A DNA stretch of 5,412 nucleotides from Thermococcus sp. (GTDB lineage Archaea; Methanobacteriota_B; Thermococci; Thermococcales; Thermococcaceae), in contig JAMONK010000241.1 in assembly GCA_027065835.1 (NCBI GenBank), forward strand, positions 1 to 5,412. The letters run 5' to 3'. Of the stretch, positions 1 through 4,597 are shown piece by piece; position 1 is the first letter of the stretch; each line of letters starts with the position of its first letter. Under the pieces are notes generated by a model. The model made no database searches. It saw only the letters and a program-made list of their open reading frames with translations, and was not told the DNA's origin. The translations under genes and the position numbers were made by a program.

Positions 1-103
1 TTTTGGCCCGTTCGTCCTTTGCTTTCCTGGCCAGGCCCAGGTAGAACTTCAGTTCGGCCTTCTCCACTTCGAGGGCCAGCGCAAGTGCTTCAAGTTCGTT
101 CAT
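1..103 (-). CDS. Ferritin-like (rubrerythrin-family) protein, N-terminal part only
   Basis: The first 34 codons of a minus-strand gene are visible; the rest lies beyond the left edge. The translation begins MNELEALALALEVEKAEL and continues KFYLGLARKAKDERAK. It is a single amphipathic helix with the E-x3-Y spacing (Glu17, Tyr21) typical of the first helix of ferritin-like four-helix bundles, where that Glu binds the di-iron site. The start is ATG at 103-101, preceded by a GGTGAT ribosome binding site (113-108) four bases away. The gap to the stop of the upstream peroxiredoxin gene is 17 nt, so the two are probably cotranscribed. Known members of this superfamily are iron-storage proteins or peroxide-reducing di-iron proteins. 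Which subgroup this is cannot be told from one helix, and other helical proteins cannot be fully excluded. Confidence 0.68.
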   Translation of the reverse strand, partial: MNELEALALALEVEKAELKFYLGLARKAKDERAK

Positions 104-120
104 AAGAATCACCACTATAA

Positions 121-585
121 CTACTCCTCTCGGTTAATTAGCTTTTTGACCTCTTCAAGGACTTTCGCAGCATGCCCCTTCGCCCGGACATTTATCTTCT
201 TCCACACAATCTCGCCCTCCGGGTTCAGGACGAAGGTGCTCCGTATCGCACCCTCGTATTCTCTGCCGTAGCTTTTCTTCTTCCCCCAAGCCCCCAAAAC
301 TTTGTGCAATCTGGCGTCGGGGTCGCTTAGAAGCTGAACCTTAAGGGCGTGCCTCTCTTTAAAGCGCTGGTGACTCCTCGGGGAGTCCCTGGAAACTCCT
401 ATCACCTGCACCCCCAGTCCCTTGAACTCATCAGAAAGCCCACTGAACTCCTTCGCTTCCGTTGTGCAGCCGGGCGTGTTGTCCTTTGGATAAAAATACA
501 GAATCGTCCATTTCCCAAGAACAAACTCCCCCAGTGTCCTCTCCTCCCCATCCTCATCCAAGACCTTAACGTCCAGGTATTCCAC
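121..585 (-). CDS. Peroxiredoxin, Bcp/PrxQ type, single cysteine
   Basis: A cytosolic thiol peroxidase of 154 residues that would reduce hydrogen peroxide and organic peroxides. The active-site stretch YPKDNTPGCTTE places the peroxidatic cysteine at Cys40 with Thr37 three residues before it. The conserved active-site Arg is in AIRSTFVL (about Arg115). Bcp proteins often have a resolving Cys five residues after the first; here that position is Lys and no other Cys occurs in the protein, so it is a 1-Cys enzyme needing an external thiol partner. Start choice: the frame opens at TTG 597 and GTG 594, but a GGTGAT site (595-590) lies four bases before GTG 585, and the TATA box at 624-618 predicts transcription starting near 597. 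GTG 585 therefore fits best, giving MEYLDVKVLDEDG. A ferritin-like gene follows after 17 nt. The family call is firm; the start is moderately firm. Confidence 0.93.
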   Translation of the reverse strand: MEYLDVKVLDEDGEERTLGEFVLGKWTILYFYPKDNTPGCTTEAKEFSGLSDEFKGLGVQVIGVSRDSPRSHQRFKERHALKVQLLSDPDARLHKVLGAWGKKKSYGREYEGAIRSTFVLNPEGEIVWKKINVRAKGHAAKVLEEVKKLINREE

Positions 586-617
586 GGAGATCACCAATAT
601 AATTAGATTTCCCTAAC

Positions 618-624
618 ATTTAAG
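618..624 (-). promoter_or_regulatory. Probable TATA box for the peroxiredoxin gene
   Basis: Read on the minus strand, CTTAAAT lies about 25 bases before position 597. Initiation near there leaves a leader of roughly ten bases that holds the GGTGAT site ahead of GTG 585. The element is placed by position and AT content only. The interval 598-728 is a divergent promoter region shared with the 92-residue gene at 729. Confidence 0.45.
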
Positions 625-672
625 TCTTTTGATGCCGCTGCGTCATCTCGGGATTTATTTCAGAAGCAAAAC

Positions 673-680
673 CTTTAAAG
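673..680 (+). promoter_or_regulatory. Probable BRE/TATA promoter for the 92-residue gene
   Basis: GCAAAAC followed by CTTTAAAG resembles an archaeal BRE plus TATA box. Transcription would begin near 700-705, leaving a leader of about 25 bases that contains the GGAGGTGG ribosome binding site (717-724). An alternative TATA, ACTTAATG near 693-700, would put the transcript start inside the ribosome binding site and is less likely. Confidence 0.5.
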
Positions 681-696
681 TTTGAGATGCAAACTT
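678..696. promoter_or_regulatory. Inverted-repeat operator candidate, AAGTTTG-N5-CAAACTT
   Basis: Two perfect 7-base arms, AAGTTTG at 678-684 and CAAACTT at 690-696, are separated by AGATG. The site overlaps the end of the likely TATA box and lies upstream of the expected transcription start, a common position for an archaeal repressor. Identical arms with the same 5-base spacing occur at 5136-5154, before rubredoxin. The regulator is unknown. Confidence 0.62.
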
Positions 697-728
697 AATG
701 TGGTGATTGAAGGACCGGAGGTGGTATC

Positions 729-1007
729 GTGCCGTACGTCGGATTCGTAAAGACGAGTGAGGGACCCCTCAAGACGTACGAGAGGATCCTTGAGGCGCTG
801 CAGAAGGAGGGTTTTGAGGTTACGTTTTCAAAGCATCACTGGGCGGGTGATATGCCGTTCGGTCTCGTCATAGCCGAGACCAGTATGGGGCGTGTGGCGG
901 TCAGGTGGAGTCTCGGAAAGAATTTCGAGATGAGGCTTGAGAGGATGAATGAAGACGCCTTCGAGGACTTCGTGGAGGAGACGCTTGACTACATCGGCGG
1001 CGATTGA
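729..1007 (+). CDS. Hypothetical protein, 92 residues, function unknown
   Basis: I do not recognise this protein. It starts at GTG 729, five to six bases after a strong GGAGGTG ribosome binding site (717-723), and its promoter elements are well placed, so it is very likely a real gene. The product (MPYVGFVKTSEGPLKTYERI...) is soluble-looking, without a signal peptide, membrane segment or cysteine. Helical stretches lie near residues 14-27 (KTYERILEALQKEG) and 75-88 (EDAFEDFVEETLDY), flanking probable beta strands (FGLVIAET, GRVAVRWSL). This alpha-beta-beta-alpha pattern suggests one small compact domain. It is divergent from the peroxiredoxin operon and convergent with the M24-like gene. Its promoter carries the same 19-bp inverted repeat as the rubredoxin-superoxide reductase promoter, which hints at a role in the same stress response; that is inference. 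Confidence 0.85.
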   Translation: MPYVGFVKTSEGPLKTYERILEALQKEGFEVTFSKHHWAGDMPFGLVIAETSMGRVAVRWSLGKNFEMRLERMNEDAFEDFVEETLDYIGGD

Positions 1008-1026
1008 ACTATTGAACTGTCGAATT

Positions 1027-1054
1027 ATTTAATTATTTGATTAATTAATTAAAT
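1027..1054. terminator. AT-rich inverted repeat and T-tracts in the convergent gap
   Basis: The gap between the convergent genes ending at 1007 and 1091 is strongly AT-rich. ATTTAATTA (1027-1035) and TAATTAAAT (1046-1054) are perfect inverted arms. The composition is almost pure A/T, so the repeat may be partly chance. Archaeal termination relies mainly on T-runs, and short T-tracts exist here on both strands, so a bidirectional terminator is plausible but weakly supported. Confidence 0.35.
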
Positions 1055-1070
1055 ATGTAGTACCCCCATG

Positions 1071-1075
1071 AAAAA
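1071..1075 (-). terminator. Possible T-run terminator after the M24-like gene
   Basis: On the minus strand a TTTTT run lies about 16 bases after the stop codon at 1093-1091, followed downstream by the AT-rich gap. This is the expected place for an archaeal T-run terminator, but a single five-base run is weak evidence. Confidence 0.3.
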
Positions 1076-1090
1076 GGAGGACAAAGGGCT

Positions 1091-2167
1091 TTACGTGACC
1101 CTTTCGAGACCGTTTTCCCTTACGATGTAGGTGTCCTCGTGCTTTATCGCACCCTCCGGAATCATCAGGGGCGGGTGAATTATCGCAAGGGTCATGTTCT
1201 CCTGCACCTTTGAGGCCCTCTGGGGCACGACTATGGTCGTTATCGGCGGCTCCTCAATCAGAAGGCCAACGCTGTGCGTGTACCCCGCCAGGTAGGCGTC
1301 GCCGAATCCCCGGTCCTTGAAGAAGTTTGCCAGCTTTCTCTCGACCGAGGCCAGGGTAACACCTGTTCTGGTCTCCTCAAGGGCGAGTTTTAGAGCTTCT
1401 TCTTTGACCGCTATCGCCCTTTTGACCCGATCCCCCGGGTCTCCAACAATGAAGGTTCTGGCGGTGTTGGCGTAGTAGTGGTTCCAGTCCGAACCTATGA
1501 CAATGGTGACCACGCCGTTCTCAGGAACCTTGAGGTCTCTGAAAGGCTCTGCGTGGGCCCTTGGTGTGGTCGAAACGTAGACCTTCGGATCCTCGCTGCC
1601 ATTTGTCATGAGTTCATGAACCACCTCAGCGGCGATCTCAAGCTCGCTCATGCCGGGCTTTATAACCTCCTCGGCGACCTTCATTCCCCGCCCGGCGATC
1701 TTTCCAGCCCTCCTGATGTTCTCAAGCTCCCACTCATCCTTTATCATGCGAAGCCCCATGGTCAGCTCCAGGATGTCCACTATCTCAACGGTCGGGTTGA
1801 GACGCTGGAATATTTTAAGGAATATGAGGTAGGCGTCCCTTTCTATTCCGAATTCAAGGCCTACGGTGCTTATGCCGTTGGAGTGTATCCAGCCAACGAT
1901 TCCGGCCATCAGATCCTCGGCCCTTTGGAACTCTACGATGTTCTCTATCCAGCTCTTTTCCCTGAAGAGGTCGGCCTCTCCCTTAACGACGTAGACTACG
2001 GGTTCCCCCTCCGCGGGAATCAGGAGACTCGGTCTGAGCCATTTCGTTCCCGTGAAGTAGATGAAGCTCGAAAGTGTCCTTATAACGGCGCCCTCTATGC
2101 CGTTCTCCCTCATGGCATCTTGAAAACGCTCAACGCGCCGTTTGAAGATGGTCTCCTTTCCTCTCAT
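1091..2167 (-). CDS. M24 (Xaa-Pro peptidase/creatinase-like) protein with altered metal site
   Basis: A 358-residue two-domain protein of the creatinase/prolidase fold: an N-terminal creatinase-like domain (about residues 1-140) and a C-terminal pita-bread M24 domain (about 145-358) starting at MIKDEWELENIRRAGKIA. Active M24 peptidases bind two metals through Asp, Asp, His, Glu, Glu. By motif alignment these positions are Val223 (in VVTIVIGS), Asn234 (in YYANTARTF), His298 (in YTHSVGL), His331 (in IIHPPL) and Glu344 (in KHEDTYIV). Only the third and fifth are kept, so ordinary dinuclear peptidase activity is doubtful; it may be a pseudoenzyme, a binding protein or a different hydrolase. The start is ATG 2167, one base after the stop of the DUF438 gene, with GGAGG inside that gene's last codons; an ATG at 2185 in the same frame is less likely. 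It is almost certainly cotranscribed with the DUF438 gene. Confidence 0.9.
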   Translation of the reverse strand: MRGKETIFKRRVERFQDAMRENGIEGAVIRTLSSFIYFTGTKWLRPSLLIPAEGEPVVYVVKGEADLFREKSWIENIVEFQRAEDLMAGIVGWIHSNGISTVGLEFGIERDAYLIFLKIFQRLNPTVEIVDILELTMGLRMIKDEWELENIRRAGKIAGRGMKVAEEVIKPGMSELEIAAEVVHELMTNGSEDPKVYVSTTPRAHAEPFRDLKVPENGVVTIVIGSDWNHYYANTARTFIVGDPGDRVKRAIAVKEEALKLALEETRTGVTLASVERKLANFFKDRGFGDAYLAGYTHSVGLLIEEPPITTIVVPQRASKVQENMTLAIIHPPLMIPEGAIKHEDTYIVRENGLERVT

Positions 2168-2168
2168 C

Positions 2169-3509
2169 TCAATCCCTCCAGTCAAGCAGTCTCTTCTCGC
2201 TCTCTATCCTTTTATATGGTTCGATGTCCATGGTTATCTCAAGCGTGCCAAGGTAGTTCCCGTCTCCGTCGAATACCGGCAGGTACCTGATGTAAACGTA
2301 CTTGGGACCGAGCCTGAGCCAGAACGCGGCCTCCTTCTTCCTGCCTTCTTTGAAGGCTTTGAGTATTTTGTTGACGATGTGGACGCTCTTCGGCGGGTGG
2401 CAGAGCTGAACGGGCCTGCCCAGCACCGACATGGTTCTGTCGAATATCCTCTCCCCAGGTGAGAAGAAGCGAACGCGGTCGTCTTTGTCGATGAATGTGA
2501 CATCAACCGGGAGCGCCTCGAAGATGGCCTTTAGCTCCTTAACGCTCAGGTAGCCAGTCCCGAGATCGATGTCGCCTTCCCGTTTCAACTGGCTCTTATC
2601 GAACTCCAGCGGCTGGCCCTTCAATGCCTGCTGAACCTCCTTTGGAAGTCCGAGGAGCTGTTCTACGCTCAGTTCAGGGTTGATTTCCCATGGATGGAGC
2701 GGTTTAACGTCCTCGCCCGGATCCCATGCCGGCGGACTGACCTTATAGAAACCGATCTCATCCTCCTGCATTCGTACAGCCTTCCACTCACCCTCGGTGA
2801 GGAGGGCCTTCAGGGTCGGGTAGTAGATGTTGTTCTCCCTGAAAACCATGTCACTCAGCGCGAATGAAGCCTCACCGGCCTTGGCTTTAAAGCGCTCGAC
2901 GAACTCCTTCCACGGCATTCCGTCCTTCTTCTCGAGGAGCCAAGTCAGGTGCTTCACCATGAACCTTATCTCGTCGTGCTTCGTCCAGAGAACGGTCGCT
3001 ATTGCGGTCAAACCGCGGCGCTCGATGTACGGGAAGGTGAGCATCTCCTCCCGGTTGTAGTGGGTGAAGCCGATCTTTCTGAGGTCATTCACTATCTCCT
3101 CCAGGACACCGAGGATTTCCTTCCTCATGCGCTCGTCCTTGGTCGTTGCTAAAGTCCTGGCGTAGAGGTTGAGCATCTCGGCGTCCTTCATTATCTCCTT
3201 GTTCTCGAGATAGAGCGTCTTGAGCGGGTGTCCGTCGGGCAGGTCTTTCTCCTCAAGTTCATCCGTGCCCTTCACAGCCTCCCTGAAGAGTTCAACGTGG
3301 AGGTCACACATCTTCGCTATGTCCTTGGCGGAGATGCCCTCCCTCACCAGTTCCTGCTCAATGATAGGTATCTCAAGGGGCGAGATACCGCTGAGAACTT
3401 GGCGGAATTCTTCCTTGAGTTCGCTAACATCCTCTCCCTCGTGAATCCTAAGGAGCAGGCCTTTCAGTTGCTCTTTCTTGTACTCTCGATTGTTGAGTAG
3501 TTCCGTCAT
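2169..3509 (-). CDS. DUF438 - hemerythrin-like (HHE) - PAS domain protein
   Basis: A soluble 446-residue probable sensor. Residues about 10-75 match DUF438 (LKGLLLRIHEGEDVSELKEEF, ending in the MCDLHVELF stretch). Residues about 90-235 look like a hemerythrin HHE four-helix bundle that could carry a di-iron or oxygen/NO-binding site. Candidate ligands are His94 (DGHPL), His150 and Glu154/155 (THYNREEMLTFPYIE), His178 (WTKHDEIR) and Glu225 (FRENNIYYP). Residues about 321-436 form a PAS domain (AIFEALPVDVTFIDKDDRV) containing a CHPPKS segment at Cys370-His371. No kinase or DNA-binding output domain is present, so the signal must pass to a partner. Start choice: ATG 3509 follows GGTGAT (3518-3513) by four bases, and the TATA box at 3552-3545 predicts initiation near 3523, which rules against the upstream ATGs at 3536 and 3524. 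The M24-like gene follows after 1 nt. Confidence 0.92.
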   Translation of the reverse strand: MTELLNNREYKKEQLKGLLLRIHEGEDVSELKEEFRQVLSGISPLEIPIIEQELVREGISAKDIAKMCDLHVELFREAVKGTDELEEKDLPDGHPLKTLYLENKEIMKDAEMLNLYARTLATTKDERMRKEILGVLEEIVNDLRKIGFTHYNREEMLTFPYIERRGLTAIATVLWTKHDEIRFMVKHLTWLLEKKDGMPWKEFVERFKAKAGEASFALSDMVFRENNIYYPTLKALLTEGEWKAVRMQEDEIGFYKVSPPAWDPGEDVKPLHPWEINPELSVEQLLGLPKEVQQALKGQPLEFDKSQLKREGDIDLGTGYLSVKELKAIFEALPVDVTFIDKDDRVRFFSPGERIFDRTMSVLGRPVQLCHPPKSVHIVNKILKAFKEGRKKEAAFWLRLGPKYVYIRYLPVFDGDGNYLGTLEITMDIEPYKRIESEKRLLDWRD

Positions 3510-3522
3510 TTCCATCACCTTC

Positions 3523-3536
3523 ATGACAGGTGTCAT
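3523..3536. repeat. Inverted repeat ATGACA-GG-TGTCAT at the DUF438 transcription start
   Basis: Perfect 6-base arms separated by GG lie at the predicted transcription start of the DUF438 gene, just downstream of its TATA box. That is a plausible place for a repressor to block RNA polymerase. Similar TGTCATA/GTCAT elements occur at 3594-3600 and 4107-4113, beside the starts of the next two genes. The binding protein is unknown. Confidence 0.42.
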
Positions 3537-3544
3537 ATCAAGTA

Positions 3545-3552
3545 CTTATAAG
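3545..3552 (-). promoter_or_regulatory. TATA box of the DUF438 - M24-like operon
   Basis: CTTATAAG on the minus strand, preceded by an A-rich BRE-like CAACAATG. Initiation is expected near 3523, giving a leader of about 14 bases that includes the GGTGAT site for ATG 3509. Confidence 0.65.
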
Positions 3553-3580
3553 CATTGTTGGGCAAATATGCCCAGCAAGG

Positions 3581-3588
3581 TTTATATG
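3581..3588 (+). promoter_or_regulatory. TATA box of the DUF2249-DUF1858 gene
   Basis: TTTATATG preceded by the BRE-like CAGCAAGG. Transcription should begin near 3610, which removes the in-frame GTG codons at 3608 and 3611 as likely starts and supports ATG 3620 or 3623. Confidence 0.65.
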
Positions 3589-3619
3589 CCGAGCGTCATA
3601 TAATTGAGTGGTGGTTAAG

Positions 3620-4096
3620 ATGATGCTCGATGTGAGGGGATTAAACCCGCCTCAGCCGGCGGTTATGATCATAGAAGCAGTTGGAAAGCTCAAAACAGGG
3701 GATACACTCGAAGTTATAGGTGACAGACCTTTCGTTGACATGATACCGAAGCTTGAAGGATCCGGCTACACGGTTGAGATCAGGGAGATAGGTGGCTTCT
3801 TCGTGTTGAGGATTACCAAGACCGAGAACTCTAAGGAGCTTACGATGGAAGTCAAGGAGTGCGACGACAAGCTGGACGAAATAACGGAGGAAACCAACGT
3901 GGGCAAGCTCCTAAAGGCCTATCCGGAATCCCTCAAAATCCTGGTGAAGTACGGCTTCTCGCCCCTTGAGAACCCCGAGATGAGGAAGACCCTCGCGAGG
4001 ACGATAACCCTGAGGCAGGCAAAGAAGCTCATTGGGATGAGCGACGAGAAGTTCAAAGAGATGATGGCCGAGTTGAAGGCCATTGAAAAGCCTTAA
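3620..4096 (+). CDS. DUF2249 - DUF1858 fusion protein
   Basis: A small soluble protein of 158 residues with two recognisable domains. Residues about 1-68 (MLDVRGLNPPQPAVMIIEAV, then DTLEVIGDRPFVDMIPKLEGSGY) resemble DUF2249, a relative of the TusA sulfur-carrier fold. The Cys-Pro of TusA is absent, replaced by an Asn-Pro-Pro motif, so sulfur transfer through that Cys is not expected. Residues about 85-150 (ITEETNVGKLLKAYPESLKILVKYGFSPL...) resemble DUF1858, in a version lacking the usual paired cysteines. The only Cys is in KECDD, in the linker. The start is placed at ATG 3620, after GGTGGT (3610-3615); ATG 3623 is equally possible and would match how the family usually begins. It is divergent from the DUF438-hemerythrin-PAS gene across a palindromic promoter, which suggests a shared pathway. 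Biochemical role unknown. Confidence 0.88.
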   Translation: MMLDVRGLNPPQPAVMIIEAVGKLKTGDTLEVIGDRPFVDMIPKLEGSGYTVEIREIGGFFVLRITKTENSKELTMEVKECDDKLDEITEETNVGKLLKAYPESLKILVKYGFSPLENPEMRKTLARTITLRQAKKLIGMSDEKFKEMMAELKAIEKP

Positions 4097-4099
4097 ATA
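4092..4099 (+). promoter_or_regulatory. Possible TATA box for the HTH regulator gene
   Basis: CTTAAATA overlaps the stop codon of the upstream gene. The expected initiation near 4121-4123 coincides with ATG 4123, which would make a leaderless or nearly leaderless transcript. Read-through from the upstream gene is also possible because no terminator lies between them. Confidence 0.42.
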
Positions 4100-4107
4100 T
4101 TCCGTAT

Positions 4108-4121
4108 GTCATAGGGATGAC
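4108..4121. repeat. Inverted repeat GTCAT-AGGG-ATGAC at the regulator start
   Basis: Five-base arms flank AGGG directly at the predicted start of transcription and translation of the HTH gene. It reuses the GTCAT half-site seen at 3523-3536, with the arms facing the other way. Autoregulation is a possibility, but the arms are short. Confidence 0.3.
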
Positions 4122-4122
4122 C

Positions 4123-4515
4123 ATGAAGACCAACGCCTTTGAAGTTGCCTCACGCTACGTTTACCCTTCCGTCAGACGACGCCTTGTTGAGCTATTAAGG
4201 GCGGAGGGACTGAAGCAGACGGAGATAGCCGAACTTCTCCACATAACCCAGTCGGCGGTTTCCCGCTACCTGCGGATGGACCGGGGCGCACTGATAGACG
4301 TGTCCACATTTCCTGATGTGGATGCGGAGATCAAGGCACTTGCGGACCGGGTGCTTCAGGAGAGGCCAGATGAGTATGTGGTACACTCTGAACTCGTTCG
4401 AATCGCGGTGAGAATGCTTGGAAAGGGATACGTCTGTTCGTTCCACTCCAAGGTCGACCCGGAGCTTGATCCTGCGGAATGCAGGGTCTGTATTGAACTC
4501 TTCGGTGGGTCATGA
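4123..4515 (+). CDS. HTH (XRE-like) transcriptional regulator with C-terminal Cys/His cluster
   Basis: A 130-residue DNA-binding protein. The N-terminal half holds a helix-turn-helix at about residues 29-51 (GLKQTEIAELLHITQSAVSR), of the type in the archaeal predicted regulators grouped as COG2522. The C-terminal region ends with C-x2-H-x11-C-x2-C (Cys105, His108, Cys120, Cys123), a likely zinc or iron-sulfur site and so a possible redox or gas sensor. Starts at 4117 and 4123 are both ATG in frame. ATG 4123 is chosen because it gives the MKT... beginning I recall for the family and coincides with the transcription start predicted from the TATA box at 4092-4099; 4117 cannot be excluded. No strong ribosome binding site is seen, only GGGATGA. 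The gene begins 26 nt after the DUF2249-DUF1858 gene, so it may regulate that module, itself or the redox genes downstream. Confidence 0.88.
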   Translation: MKTNAFEVASRYVYPSVRRRLVELLRAEGLKQTEIAELLHITQSAVSRYLRMDRGALIDVSTFPDVDAEIKALADRVLQERPDEYVVHSELVRIAVRMLGKGYVCSFHSKVDPELDPAECRVCIELFGGS

Positions 4516-4546
4516 AACGGACCCAAACTGGAGGTTCAGGAAACCC

Positions 4547-4554
4547 TTTTATAC
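4547..4554 (+). promoter_or_regulatory. TATA box of the rubrerythrin gene
   Basis: TTTTATAC preceded by a BRE-like GGAAACC. Initiation is expected near 4575, leaving a leader of about 20 bases with GGTGAT at 4589-4594. A 10-base palindrome, GAAAATTTTC (4575-4584), sits at the predicted start. The AAGTTTG-N5-CAAACTT repeat found before rubredoxin is absent here. Confidence 0.62.
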
Positions 4555-4597
4555 ATCGTTGCATAACATATTCTGAAAATTTTCGAAGGTGATGGGT

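Larger units (their letters stand above)
3545..3588. promoter_or_regulatory. 44-bp imperfect palindrome spanning both divergent promoters
   Basis: The core is TGGGCA-AATA-TGCCCA (3559-3574). Allowing one mismatch, the arms extend to 10 bases (TTGTTGGGCA and TGCCCAGCAA, 3555-3578). Continuing outward through both BRE and TATA elements, the two 20-base arms (3564 down to 3545, and 3569 up to 3588) agree at 16 of 20 positions. The outer similarity partly reflects two TATA boxes facing away from each other, but the GC-rich core is not a promoter element and is a good candidate operator for joint control of both transcripts. Confidence 0.65.

Noticed and set aside
586..597. TTG 597 or GTG 594 as the peroxiredoxin start
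   Set aside because: Both fall at or inside the GGTGAT ribosome binding site and about at the predicted transcript start; GTG 585 fits better.
1008..1090. Possible small gene starting at ATG 1068 in the convergent gap
   Set aside because: No ribosome binding site before it, and it runs straight into the antisense of the M24-like gene.
1478..2290. Long open frame of 270 codons on the plus strand, opposite the M24-like and DUF438 genes
   Set aside because: It lies antisense to two genes with clear domain matches, has no recognisable motif, and its existence is explained by codon bias of the minus-strand genes.
4533..4545. GGTT-CAGGA-AACC just before the rubrerythrin TATA box as a third copy of the shared operator
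   Set aside because: The spacing is five bases but the arms are only four long and differ from AAGTTTG/CAAACTT; likely chance.
4575..4584. GAAAATTTTC palindrome at the predicted rubrerythrin transcription start
   Set aside because: Short and AT-rich; no second copy in the window, so no case for an operator beyond noting its position.
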